Shown: one piece after another, positions 20,673 to 30,096 of the stretch
Layout: each line of letters starts with the position of its first letter
How positions within the stretch are numbered: position 1 is the stretch's first letter
Origin: CAZSAT01 sp964604675
GTDB taxonomy: Bacteria; Myxococcota_A; UBA796; CAJQPC01
NCBI GenBank assembly: GCA_964604675.1
Contig: CAZSAT010000010.1
Location: forward strand, 1-64,000
Reading direction: 5' to 3'
Length of the DNA: 64,000 nt
Position numbers and translations under genes: made by a program
Notes under the pieces: generated by a model
The model's input: the letters and a program-made list of their open reading frames with translations, nothing else
The model's database searches: none
Told to the model about the DNA's origin: nothing

Positions 20673-21961
20673 CCTTCGACCTGGCGGTGCTCGGCTGCGG
20701 GACGGCGGGCGCCGCGGTCGCGGCGTTCGCGGCGCAGGCCGGGCTCTCGGTGGTGGCGGTCGACCGCTCGCCGCTGGCCGAAGCGGGCGCGCGCTGGGTG
20801 AACGGCGTGCCCCGATGGGCCTACGAGGTCTCGGGCCTCGGAGCCCCGCGCAAGGCCGAACACCGGGGCGGCGACCAGCCCTTCCACCTGGTGGCCGGCT
20901 GGGGTGGTCGACGGCTCGTGCTGGAAGACCACGGCGTGCTCGAGATCGACATGCGCGGGCTGGTGTCCAGGCTCCAGAACGCGGCCCGAGACGCCGACGC
21001 TGTGCTCATGGGCAACGAGCGTGTCGTGGCGGTCGAGGGCGACGAGATCCGGCTCGCGAGCAGCGCGCTGAGGGCGCGGCACGTGGTCGACGCCTCCGGG
21101 CTCACGGGGGTCGGGCTCCTGGGCGGGCCGGCCGTCGCGCGGGAGGACCTGTGCGTGGCGGCGCAGGAGGTCCGCGGCGTGGGCGACCGGCAGGCCGCGG
21201 AGGCCTTCTTCGCGCGTCACGAGGTGCCGGTCGGCCAGACCCTGTGCTTCACGGGCGTGGCCGGTGGGTACAGCATCGTGAACGTCGCACTGCACGGCGA
21301 CGAGCTCGCCATCCTGACAGGCTCCATCCCTGCGCTGGGGCACGCCTCGGGGCCGGCCCTCGTCGAGCGCTTCGCGGCGGAGCACCGGTGGGTGGGGCCG
21401 CGGCTCTTTGGCGGCTCGCGGGCGATTCCCTTGCGCCGTCCACGGGAGGTCCTCGCGCGGGGCAACTACGCCCGCATCGGCGACGCTGCGTGCCAGGTGT
21501 TCTGCGCCCACGGCTCCGGAATCGGCGTGCAGCTCGTGGCTGCGCGCGCGCTCGCCGACACGCTGGCGGCCGACCGGCCCCTGCACAGCTGGGCGGTGGA
21601 CTTCATGCGCACCTACGGAGGCCGCCTGGCCGCATCGGACCAGTTCGCGCGCTTCAGCCGGTCGCTCACCGTGGAGGACACCGCGGGGCTCATGGCCGCG
21701 GGGCTGGTGCCGGCCAGCGTCGCGTCCGCCGAGCTCGGCCAGCGCGAGGTGCTGCCTCGCCTGGGGGAGGTCGGGCGGTTGGCGCTGGGCGCGACCCGGC
21801 AGGTCGGCGTGTTGCGGCGGCTCGCGCCGGTCGGCCTGCGCATGGCGCGGCTCCGACGGCTGCACGGCCAGTATCCGTCGGATCCGGCCGACCTGCCGGC
21901 GTGGTCCCGTCGAGTGGCTTCGGTGCTGGGGGCTGACCAGGAGGTGCCGGACGCTCGATAG
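20669..21961 (+). CDS. FAD-dependent oxidoreductase
   Basis: A 430-residue flavoprotein of the geranylgeranyl reductase/halogenase-like superfamily. The N-terminal dinucleotide-binding loop VLGCGTAGAAVAAFAA fits GxGxxGxxxA; the second FAD motif is YARIGDAACQVFCAHGSGIGVQLVAARALADTL near residue 265. A hydrophobic, Arg-rich C-terminal tail of about 100 residues follows. The most likely start is TTG at 20669, overlapping the previous stop (TTGA), because no ATG or GTG lies at a sensible place and the Rossmann strand begins within five residues. The substrate is unknown; linkage to a lipoprotein hydrolase hints at lipid or secondary metabolite modification, which is inference. Confidence 0.8.
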   Translation: MTFDLAVLGCGTAGAAVAAFAAQAGLSVVAVDRSPLAEAGARWVNGVPRWAYEVSGLGAPRKAEHRGGDQPFHLVAGWGGRRLVLEDHGVLEIDMRGLVSRLQNAARDADAVLMGNERVVAVEGDEIRLASSALRARHVVDASGLTGVGLLGGPAVAREDLCVAAQEVRGVGDRQAAEAFFARHEVPVGQTLCFTGVAGGYSIVNVALHGDELAILTGSIPALGHASGPALVERFAAEHRWVGPRLFGGSRAIPLRRPREVLARGNYARIGDAACQVFCAHGSGIGVQLVAARALADTLAADRPLHSWAVDFMRTYGGRLAASDQFARFSRSLTVEDTAGLMAAGLVPASVASAELGQREVLPRLGEVGRLALGATRQVGVLRRLAPVGLRMARLRRLHGQYPSDPADLPAWSRRVASVLGADQEVPDAR

Positions 21962-21973
21962 CGCTGTCGAGCG
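21952..21973 (+). terminator. Weak stem-loop at end of flavoprotein operon
   Basis: CGCTCGA and TCGAGCG form a seven-base stem around an eight-base loop spanning the flavoprotein stop codon. There is no T-tract, so termination by this element is uncertain. Confidence 0.25.
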
Positions 21974-22051
21974 CCCGCGACACGGGTGGTGTGAGCAGGC
22001 TCGCAGTCCACGGAGCGCGTGCCTGGCACGGGGGCTGCACCGTCCCCGGTC

Positions 22052-22726
22052 ATGTTGCCTGCACCACGCGCCCGCTACCTCGTCGAGGGTCCGACCTCCC
22101 AGTCGTCGACCGATCTGCTCGCCCTCGTGCTCGACGGGGGTACGGGCCGCTCCTTGGGGCTCGCGCGGGAGCTGCTGGAACGCTTCGGTACCGTGAAGGC
22201 GCTGGCCCTCGAGCCCCCTGCGGCCCTGATGGAGGTCCCTGGAGTCGGTGCGAGCGCGGCCGTGCGCGTGCACGCGGCGTGTGCCCTCGCCTCGCGGCCA
22301 CCGCCCGCTCGCTGGGCGGCGCCCCTCGGCGGACCCGAAGCGGCGGTGCGCTTCCTGCGGCCTCACCTGTCGCAGCTCCCGCACGAGGAGCTGCATGCGC
22401 TCTACCTCGACCGGCGTCTGCGGGTGAAGGCTCATCGTCGGCTCACGGTCGGGAGCGAAGGCCACACGATCGTGGACCCGCGGCAGGTGCTCCGGCCGGC
22501 GGTGATGGTTGGTGCGGGGATGGTGCTGCTGGCGCACAACCATCCCAGCGGCGATCCGACGCCGTCGGCGCAGGACGTGCAGGTCACGCGGAGGGTGGCG
22601 GAGGCTGCGGCCGTGCTCGACGTGCGCCTGGTCGACCACCTCGTGCTCGGTGAGCCAGGCTGGACCTCCTTGGCGGCCGAGGGCGTGCTGGCGCCCTGGG
22701 AGCCGCGCACGCTCGGGCTCGCCTGA
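22052..22726 (+). CDS. radC: RadC family protein (JAB/MPN domain)
   Basis: A 224-residue RadC-type protein: an N-terminal helix-hairpin-helix-like region (LALVLDGGTGRSLGLARELLERFG; LMEVPGVGASAAVRV) and a C-terminal JAB1/MPN metalloprotease-like domain with the JAMM motif AHNHPSGDPTPSAQD. The cellular role of RadC is unclear despite its name; the original DNA-repair assignment was withdrawn, and the JAMM motif suggests metal-dependent peptidase or nuclease-like chemistry. ATG at 22052 is preferred, though an in-frame ATG at 22019 is possible. No mobile element or restriction genes flank it, unlike many plasmid or phage copies. Confidence 0.88.
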   Translation: MLPAPRARYLVEGPTSQSSTDLLALVLDGGTGRSLGLARELLERFGTVKALALEPPAALMEVPGVGASAAVRVHAACALASRPPPARWAAPLGGPEAAVRFLRPHLSQLPHEELHALYLDRRLRVKAHRRLTVGSEGHTIVDPRQVLRPAVMVGAGMVLLAHNHPSGDPTPSAQDVQVTRRVAEAAAVLDVRLVDHLVLGEPGWTSLAAEGVLAPWEPRTLGLA

Positions 22727-22808
22727 CGAGCGACCTGACGTCGCGGTCCGGGTCCCCGGACGTTGCTTCCGGTGACAGGTGCCGCCCCCGGTCGACACGC
22801 TGCCCCGT

Positions 22809-22814
22809 TAGCTT
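22809..22814 (+). promoter_or_regulatory. -10-like element TAGCTT, leaderless spacing
   Basis: TAGCTT ends seven bases before the lgt ATG at 22822. Confidence 0.45.
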
Positions 22815-22821
22815 GTGCGCG

Positions 22822-23739
22822 ATGTTCCCCTTCCTGTACCGGCAGCCCACGCCCGACGGCAGCACGCTCGACTACGGCACCTGGGGGCTGATGCTCATCC
22901 TGGCCTTCCTGGCCTGCACGATGGTGGCCTGGCGGCGCCTGCCCAAGATCGGCGTCAACCCGGACGTGCTCACGCCGCTCCTGATGCTGTCGGTGGTCAC
23001 GTCGATCATCGGGTCGCGGTTGATGCACTTCGTGTTCGCCGAGCCCGAGAAGTTCTTCTCGAACCCGCTGATCTTCTTCTCCCCCCGGGAAGGCGGCATG
23101 GCGGTGCTCGGCGGGGTCATGCTCGCCAGCATCTGCGGCGTGATCTTCCTGAAGCGGCGGGGCCTGCCCGCGATCAAGATGGCCGATGCCATCACGCCCA
23201 CCATCTTCCTGGGCATGGCCATCGGACGGGTGGGCTGCTTCTTCGCGGGCTGTTGCCACGGCCGCGTGTGCGACGCGCCGACCACGGGCTCGCTCACCGG
23301 CGGCTTCTTCCCGGGCGGCGAGATCCTCGGGGTGCAGGGCTTCCCCTGGATCGCGTTCTCGTACCACCGCGGCCAGACCATGGGCTCGATCTACGAGACC
23401 CCGGTCTACCCGACGCAGCTGATGGACGCGGTGGTGCTCTTCGGGCTCTTCCTGCTCACCAGCTGGATCTGGAAGCACTGGCGAAAGTGGGATGGCCAGC
23501 TCGTGGCCCTGTACTGCATCTTCGCGGGCTCCTGGCGGATCGTGATCGAGCTCTTCCGCGGCGACGAGATCCGCGGCACCGGCTACTTCGGCTTCCTGTC
23601 CACCGGCCAGGTCTCCAGCCTCGCCTTGGTGGCGGTCGGCGTGGTCGTCGCTGCGCTCACCATCTCCCGTGGACGCGGCGAAGAGGTCGCCTACGAGGAC
23701 GAAGACGACGACGACGCCCTGGCCTACGCCGACGAATGA
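22822..23739 (+). CDS. lgt: Prolipoprotein diacylglyceryl transferase-like protein
   Basis: A 305-residue polytopic membrane protein with the Lgt fold. Visible features: a helix LILAFLACTMVAW, SIIGSRLMHFVF, a GGMAVLGGVMLASICGVIFL segment, the signature-like IGRVGCFFAGCCHGRVCD, YPTQLMDAVVLFGLFLL and a final helix LALVAVGVVVAAL followed by an acidic tail (EDEDDDD). Lgt transfers diacylglycerol from phosphatidylglycerol to the lipobox Cys of prolipoproteins at the inner membrane. The Cys-rich variant of the signature (GCxFAGCCHG where enterobacteria have GNFxNxExxG) marks a divergent subtype. It overlaps the next gene as ATGA. The many lipoproteins in this window would be its substrates. Confidence 0.85.
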   Translation: MFPFLYRQPTPDGSTLDYGTWGLMLILAFLACTMVAWRRLPKIGVNPDVLTPLLMLSVVTSIIGSRLMHFVFAEPEKFFSNPLIFFSPREGGMAVLGGVMLASICGVIFLKRRGLPAIKMADAITPTIFLGMAIGRVGCFFAGCCHGRVCDAPTTGSLTGGFFPGGEILGVQGFPWIAFSYHRGQTMGSIYETPVYPTQLMDAVVLFGLFLLTSWIWKHWRKWDGQLVALYCIFAGSWRIVIELFRGDEIRGTGYFGFLSTGQVSSLALVAVGVVVAALTISRGRGEEVAYEDEDDDDALAYADE

Positions 23740-24500
23740 ACGCGGTCCTCCTCGGCTCGGCGTTCTCCGAGCCTGTCCTGGCGGGCGAGCGCCTCGAGGC
23801 CGTCCCGGTCCCGACACCCTGGGGCTCGGTCACCGTGTGGGAGCACCCCTCGGGCGGGCTGGTGGTCTTCCGCCACGGCGTGCCCCACCGCTTCCTGCCC
23901 CACCAGGTGCCCTGGCGCGGCCACGCGTGGGCGCTCCGGGAGCGTGGGTGCACGGCCTTGCTCGTCACCAGCTCGGTGGGCGTGCTGGACCCGTCGCTCC
24001 CGCTCTACGAACCCCTCGTCCTGTCGGACCTCCTGATGCCGGCGAACCGCCTGCCCGACGGGTCGGCCTGCACGGTGTTCGACGTGCCGCGGGCCGGGCA
24101 AGGGCACCTGGTCGTGGTCGACGGGCTCTTCTCCCGCGGCCTCTCCGCACAGATCGATGCCTGGCTCGAGGCGCCCGCCCCGCGCGCCGTCTTCGCGTAC
24201 GTGGGCGGTCCGCGAACCAAGACCGCTGCGGAGAACCGCTGGTGGACGGCGCAGGGCGCCCAGGTGAACTCGATGAGCGTGGGCCCGGAGGTCGTGCTGG
24301 CCAACGAGCTGGAGCTGTCCGTGGCGGGGGTGGTCATCGGGCACAAGTACTCGGTGGCCGGGCGGCGCGATCCGCTGGGTCACAGCGCCATCGCCGACAG
24401 CCTGGTGGCGTCGCGGCACGCCCTGGAACGCCTCGCCGCCCGCTTCCTCGCCCAAGCGGTGCCGGTGCCCTTCGGGAACCGGATCCACCGGCTCGGGTAG
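23736..24500 (+). CDS. MTAP/PNP-family nucleoside phosphorylase
   Basis: A 254-residue member of the purine nucleoside/methylthioadenosine phosphorylase family (type with a phosphate loop RHG). Family blocks: VVFRHGVPHRFLPHQVPWRGHAWALRERGCTALLVTSSVGVLDPSLP, a DGLFSRG segment in the middle, the substrate-binding VNSMSVGPEVVLANEL with the Met-Ser-x-x-PE core, and HKYSVAG near the end. It would phosphorolyse a purine nucleoside or 5'-methylthioadenosine to base plus sugar-1-phosphate in the cytoplasm. It overlaps the lgt stop and is followed by a nucleotide-translocase-like gene, whose -10 element includes this gene's stop codon. Confidence 0.82.
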   Translation: MNAVLLGSAFSEPVLAGERLEAVPVPTPWGSVTVWEHPSGGLVVFRHGVPHRFLPHQVPWRGHAWALRERGCTALLVTSSVGVLDPSLPLYEPLVLSDLLMPANRLPDGSACTVFDVPRAGQGHLVVVDGLFSRGLSAQIDAWLEAPAPRAVFAYVGGPRTKTAAENRWWTAQGAQVNSMSVGPEVVLANELELSVAGVVIGHKYSVAGRRDPLGHSAIADSLVASRHALERLAARFLAQAVPVPFGNRIHRLG

Positions 24501-24503
24501 AGT
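24498..24503 (+). promoter_or_regulatory. -10-like element TAGAGT including the upstream stop codon
   Basis: TAGAGT ends six bases before the GTG at 24510. Its first three bases are the stop codon of the phosphorylase gene. Confidence 0.45.
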
Positions 24504-24509
24504 CGCCGC

Positions 24510-25727
24510 GTGGACCGCGAAGCACGCATCCGTCTGGTCGGCCTGTGCCTCATCGCGGCGGTGATGATGGTCGGGTACGGCACCGCACGGCCGTCGACCG
24601 AGTCGCTCTTCCTGGAGGTCTGGGGGCGCGATGCCCTGCCGTGGGCATGGGTGGGCGTCGCCGTGGGAGCGCTCCTGGCGGTCAGCGCCTGGGAGCGGGC
24701 CGCGCGGCGCTACGAGCTGGCGACCCTGCTCGGACTGTGCGGGCTCGTGAGCGGCGGCTTGTTGGTGGTGCTCCTCCTGCTCCACGAGGCGGGCTGGCGC
24801 GGCGCGAGCTTCCTGCTCTACATCTGGAAGGACGTCTACATCGTCGTCCTGGTGGAGACCTTCTACGCCTTCGCCAACGTGGTGTTCCCCCTCGTGACCG
24901 CGAGATGGGCCTACGGCCTGTTCGGCGCGATGGGCGCGGCTGGCGGCTTCCTGTCGAACATGACGGTAGGCCAGGTGGCCGCCGAGGTCGGCACGGGACG
25001 CGCACCCTGGCTGGTGCTCCCGGCGCTCCTGGTCACCTGGTTGCTCGCCCGCTGGTTGGCCCGACGGGCGGGCGCCGAGCCCCAGTGGATGCAGGCTGAG
25101 GAACGCCCGGGCTTCGTCGAGGGCGTGAACGTGGTGCGCAGGAGCCGCTACCTCCTGCTCGTGCTGCTGTTGATCGGCTCGGTCCAGCTCTGCACGAACG
25201 TCATCGACTTCGCCTACAACGGCGTGCTCGAGGCCGCGGTGCCCGAGCTCGACGAGCGCACCGCCGTGATCGGGAAGGTGTACGCGGCGATCGACGTGGT
25301 CTCGCTCCTGTTGAACCTGTCCAGCGGACCGGTGCTCAAGGTCCTCGGCGTGTCGCGCACGCTGCTCGGGGTTCCCGTGGTGCTCGCAGCCACCGCCGTG
25401 ACCGCCCTCTTCACCCCTGGGTTCCTGGCCATGGCGGCCTGCAAGGTGGCCAACAAGGGGCTGGACTACTCGCTGTTCCGAGCGAGCAAGGAAGCGCTCT
25501 ACCTCCCGCTCTCCTACGAGGAGAAGACCCAGGGCAAGGCGGTCATCGACATGCTGACCTACCGGGTGGCGAAGGGGGTGGCGTCGGGCATGTTGCTCGT
25601 GCTCGTGGCCCTGAGCGCGCAGGGCTGGGCCCTGGCGCTGGCGCTGGCCCTGATCGGGGTGTGGTTCGCCCTCACCCTGCTCATCACCCGGCGGTACCGG
25701 GCGGTCGCGGAGGCCGACGGGTCGTAG
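24510..25727 (+). CDS. Npt/Tlc-type nucleotide translocase-like MFS membrane protein
   Basis: A 405-residue protein with 10-12 hydrophobic helices. It has the MFS-like layout and, in the second half, the block DYSLFRASKEALYLPLSYEEKTQGKAVIDMLTYRVAKG, which matches the hallmark segment of ATP/ADP translocases of obligate intracellular bacteria and plastids (KYS-F-xx-KE-AYIPL...K-KGKAAID). The N-terminal half shows the matching VETFYAFANVVFPLVTARWAYGLFGAMGAAGG region. True Npt proteins exchange ATP, ADP or other nucleotides across a membrane; homologues in free-living bacteria are less understood and may transport other solutes. Its position beside a nucleoside phosphorylase fits a nucleotide or nucleoside role. 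GTG start fixed by the element at 24498. Confidence 0.75.
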   Translation: MDREARIRLVGLCLIAAVMMVGYGTARPSTESLFLEVWGRDALPWAWVGVAVGALLAVSAWERAARRYELATLLGLCGLVSGGLLVVLLLLHEAGWRGASFLLYIWKDVYIVVLVETFYAFANVVFPLVTARWAYGLFGAMGAAGGFLSNMTVGQVAAEVGTGRAPWLVLPALLVTWLLARWLARRAGAEPQWMQAEERPGFVEGVNVVRRSRYLLLVLLLIGSVQLCTNVIDFAYNGVLEAAVPELDERTAVIGKVYAAIDVVSLLLNLSSGPVLKVLGVSRTLLGVPVVLAATAVTALFTPGFLAMAACKVANKGLDYSLFRASKEALYLPLSYEEKTQGKAVIDMLTYRVAKGVASGMLLVLVALSAQGWALALALALIGVWFALTLLITRRYRAVAEADGS

Positions 25728-25770
25728 GCCGCGAGCGGCTCGCGTGCCCGGTCAGGGCGTGGAAGAACAC

Positions 25771-26768
25771 TCAGTCCCGCTCGGCGCGCCGGGCCCTGCC
25801 CATGAGGTCTGCGAGGCCCTCGCGCGCCGGCTTGTCCTCGTGGAGGACCGAGCACACGGTCTGGATGATCGGGAGCTCGACGCCGATGGAGGCCGCGAGG
25901 TCCGTGGCGGACCGGGCCGTGACCACGCCCTCGGCGACCTGCCCCAGCTCCGTGAGGATGTCCGGCAGGCTGCGCCCCCCGCCGAGCGCCAGGCCCACAC
26001 GACGGTTGCGCGAGAGGTTGCCGGTGCAGGTGAGCACGAGGTCGCCCATGCCGGCGAGCCCCATCATGGTGAGGGGGTTGGCGCCGCGAGCGACGGCGAG
26101 GCGGGTGATCTCGGCGAGGCCGCGGGTGATGATCGCGGCCCGCGCGTTCAGGCCCAGCCCCAGGCCATCGCTGATGCCGCAGGCGATCGCGATCGGGTTC
26201 TTCAGCGCGCCGCCGATCTCGACGCCCACGAGGTCGTCGGAGCTGTAGACCCTCAGGACCGAGCCGTGGAAGGCGCCGGCGACCGCGTGGCCGAGCCGGT
26301 CGTCGCGCGCGGCGACCACGACCGCCGTGGGAAGTCCCTGGGCGAGCTCCTTGGCGAAGCTCGGCCCCGACAGCGCGCAGATGCGTTCGTGCAGGCGCGC
26401 CGGAAGCGCCTCTCGCAGCACCTCGTCCATGGTCTGCAGGGAGCCGGTCTCGACCCCCTTGCTCGCGCAACAGACCACCGCCTCGTCCGAGATGGCCTCG
26501 GCGGCGTCCGTCATCACCCCCCGCATGGTCTGGCTCGGCACCACCGCCACCACCAGCTCGGCGCCATCCAGGGCGCGGTGCAGGTTCGCGGTCACCCCGA
26601 GCGTGGCCGGGAAGGGCAGTCCGGGCAGGTACTGGCTGTTCTCCCGTGCGGCTTCGTGCGCGGCCGCCCGGTCCGCTTTCCGGTCCCACATCCGTACCGC
26701 GTGCCCCAGCCGGGCCAGCTGGATGGCCAGCGCCGTGCCCCACGAGCCCGCGCCGACGACCGCGCACC

Positions 26769-26772
<4 letters not shown>
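25771..26772 (-). CDS. gpsA: Glycerol-3-phosphate dehydrogenase [NAD(P)+]
   Basis: A 333-residue full-length GpsA that reduces dihydroxyacetone phosphate to sn-glycerol-3-phosphate for phospholipid synthesis. Signatures in order: CAVVGAGSWGTALA (nucleotide-binding), VVPSQTMR, ASKGVE, LSGPSFAKEL, VEIGGALKNPIAIACGISDGLGLG with the catalytic Lys, MMGLAGMGDLVLTC and SRNRRVG. The GTG at 26772 overlaps the stop of the upstream Ycf46-like ATPase gene (GTGA), so gpsA is translated as part of that operon. The very long frame reaching 27639 is an artefact of antisense openness through the ATPase gene. Confidence 0.95.
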
Positions 26773-28256
<1,484 letters not shown>

Positions 28257-28262
28257 GGCCCG

Positions 28263-28284
28263 AGGGTAGCAGGCCGGCTATGCC
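28263..28284. promoter_or_regulatory. Divergent promoter region between Ycf46-like and ATP-grasp genes
   Basis: Leftward TACCCT (28268 to 28263) ends six bases before the GTG at 28256. Rightward TAGCAG starts at the same TA (28267-28268), and a second rightward element TATGCC (28279-28284) ends five bases before the GTG at 28290. The whole divergent gap is only 33 bases. Confidence 0.45.
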
Positions 28285-28289
28285 AGCGC

Positions 28290-29246
28290 GTGAGACTGGG
28301 CATCGCCATCACCCGCGCGTCGTCGCTCGACGCCACGTGGACCACCGCCTGTCTGGCGGAGGCTGCGCTCGCCCGGGGGCACGCGCTCCGTCTGGTGGAG
28401 CCGTGGGACTTCGAGGTCGACGGCACCGGGCGGCTGGTGGCGCGGGCGCACGCCTTCGACGAGCCGATGAGCCGCGAGCTTCTCTGCGAGCACCTGCGGA
28501 ACCGCACGGCGCGCCGTCGCTACCTCGAGGTGGCGACCCTCGACGTGCTGCTCTTGCGCATCAACCCGATCGACCTCGCGGTGCTCGGCTACGCCAGCCT
28601 CGCGGCGCGGGAGGGGGTGCTGGTGCTCAACACCCCCGAGACCCTCATCAAGACCTCCCACAAGAGCTACCTGGCCCACCTCGATGGCGTCCCGCGCCCC
28701 AAGACCCTCGTCACGCGCTCCCTGGCCACCACCCTGGCGTTCTGCGTGGAGCTGGAGTCCGGGATCATCCTGAAGCCGGCCCGGGCCTCGGGTGGGCGCG
28801 CGGTGAGCCGCGTGGGGCGGCGCGACGAGCGTGCGCTGGAGCGTGCCTTCTACGAGGCTTCTCGCGCCGGCGACGGCTACGTCGTGGTGCAGGAGTACCT
28901 GGCCGAAGCCGCCGAGGGGGAGAAGCGGTTGTTGTGGTTGGACGGCGATCTGCTCGGCGGATACCTCCGGAGAAGGGCGCCCGGGCAGCTGGCCCACAAC
29001 CTCAAGCGTGGTGGACAGCCGGAGCCCTGCCAACTCCTGGAAAGCGAGCACGACCTGATCCGCAGCGTCACCCCGCACTTGAAGTCCGACGGCGTCTGGT
29101 TCGCAGGGATCGACGTCATCGGTGGGCGTGTCATCGAGATCAACACGCTCAATCCGGGAGGGGTCCACATGGTTCAGGCGTTCACGGGGTCCAACCTCGC
29201 GGCGTCCATGGTGGCCTGGCTCGAAGCCGCAGCAGAGCAGAGGTAG
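28290..29246 (+). CDS. ATP-grasp ligase, glutathione synthetase-like
   Basis: A 318-residue ATP-grasp protein related to bacterial glutathione synthetase GshB. Visible blocks: an N-terminal LGIAITRASSLDATWTTACLAEAALARGH region, LLRINPID (GshB-like R-x-D/NPP position), NTPETLIKTSHKSYLAHL, the ATP-grasp strand GIILKPARASGGRAVSRV, QEYLAEAAEGEKRLLWLDG, HNLKRGG and the metal-binding end GIDVIGGRVIEINTLNPGGVH. These enzymes join a carboxylate to an amine through an acyl phosphate. Glutathione synthesis is the closest guess, but no gamma-glutamylcysteine ligase gene is nearby, and a peptide-tagging or other role is possible. Confidence 0.78.
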   Translation: MRLGIAITRASSLDATWTTACLAEAALARGHALRLVEPWDFEVDGTGRLVARAHAFDEPMSRELLCEHLRNRTARRRYLEVATLDVLLLRINPIDLAVLGYASLAAREGVLVLNTPETLIKTSHKSYLAHLDGVPRPKTLVTRSLATTLAFCVELESGIILKPARASGGRAVSRVGRRDERALERAFYEASRAGDGYVVVQEYLAEAAEGEKRLLWLDGDLLGGYLRRRAPGQLAHNLKRGGQPEPCQLLESEHDLIRSVTPHLKSDGVWFAGIDVIGGRVIEINTLNPGGVHMVQAFTGSNLAASMVAWLEAAAEQR

Positions 29247-29249
29247 CAG

Positions 29250-29708
29250 ATGCGTATGGTTAGGAAACACGACCGTGACGAGATGGGCATTCCCCGTCCG
29301 ATGACTCGGAAGCAGGTGCAGGAAGCCCTCCGCCGTGGGCACTCCCTCGAGGATCGGGACCTGCGCGGGGTCGACCTCGCGGGGATCGACTTCGACGGCA
29401 TCAGCCTCCGGGGCGCGAAGCTGGCGGAAGCCAACCTCAGCGGGTGCAGCTTCCGGCAGGCCGATCTGTCCCACGCCAGCCTCTGGCAGGCCAACCTGCA
29501 GGACGCGGTGCTCGACGGCGCCACCCTGGAGGAGACCGATCTCGACCTCGCCAACCTCGACGGCTGCACCTTCAAGGGTGCCCGCGTCCGGAAGACCATC
29601 TTCCCGGACCAGAGCGACGTGCTCGGCCAGCTCCGCGGTTCGCTGGAAGACGGCACGAAGGTGAGCATGCCCGGCTGGGGCACGCTCGACGACGAGGACC
29701 TCGCGTAG
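29250..29708 (+). CDS. Pentapeptide-repeat protein
   Basis: A 152-residue protein with a central right-handed beta-helix signature: repeats of A(D/N)LxxS/A such as DLRGVDLAGIDFDGISLRGAKLAEANLSGCSF, ADLSHASLWQANLQDAVLDGATLEETDLDLANLDG, about 15 pentapeptides in residues 38-112. A short helical head (TRKQVQEALRRGHSLEDR) precedes them. Pentapeptide-repeat proteins can mimic DNA (gyrase protection) or serve as scaffolds; nothing decides here. ATG at 29250 follows the previous stop by three bases with AGAGG upstream; an internal ATG at 29284 is an alternative. Confidence 0.85.
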   Translation: MRMVRKHDRDEMGIPRPMTRKQVQEALRRGHSLEDRDLRGVDLAGIDFDGISLRGAKLAEANLSGCSFRQADLSHASLWQANLQDAVLDGATLEETDLDLANLDGCTFKGARVRKTIFPDQSDVLGQLRGSLEDGTKVSMPGWGTLDDEDLA

Positions 29709-29721
29709 CGCCGGTGCCGCG

Positions 29722-30096
29722 ATGAACGCCGAGCACGACGGCGTCTACACCTTCTGCCTCCGTTGGACCGGCGACGCCGAGCGCGCGCTCGACCTCGCCG
29801 TGCGGTCCTTGCGCGTCTCCGGCCCGCTTGCGGTCTATGGCGAGGCCGCGCGCCTGTGCAGCGAGGCGGGTCGCCCGGTGGTCGTCGCGAGCTCCCCGCT
29901 TCCGCAGGAGGAGAGCGCACGGCTGCAAGCCGCGCTGGGTGCTGTCGGCGACGACGAGCTCGTCGTGCTGCTGCTCCGCGACGTGATCGCGCTCGATCCC
30001 GATCAGGTGGCCCGGGCGCTCGACCTCGCACGGGGCAGCGTCACAGCGCGCCTCCAGCGCGCGCGGTCCGCCCTCGCCGCCCGCTTGGGGGCGTGA
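29722..30096 (+). CDS. Minimal ECF sigma factor-like protein
   Basis: A 124-residue protein with remnants of ECF sigma regions. The N-terminal VYTFCLRWTGDAERALDLAVRSLRV aligns with region 2.1-2.2 (the TGD..A.DL..E.. helix), and the C-terminal half (LGAVGDDELVVLLLRDVIALDPDQVARALDLARGSVTARLQRARSALAARL) is a clear region 4 helix-turn-helix. The stretch between them is shorter than normal: typical ECF factors are about 170-190 residues, so the -10-recognising part of region 2 is probably incomplete. It is followed by an anti-sigma-like gene overlapping by one base, the usual sigma/anti-sigma arrangement. Confidence 0.7.
   Translation: MNAEHDGVYTFCLRWTGDAERALDLAVRSLRVSGPLAVYGEAARLCSEAGRPVVVASSPLPQEESARLQAALGAVGDDELVVLLLRDVIALDPDQVARALDLARGSVTARLQRARSALAARLGA

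Noticed and set aside
22052..22726. radC as a marker of a mobile island
   Set aside because: No integrase, transposase, phage or restriction genes or flanking repeats are nearby, and base composition matches the neighbours.
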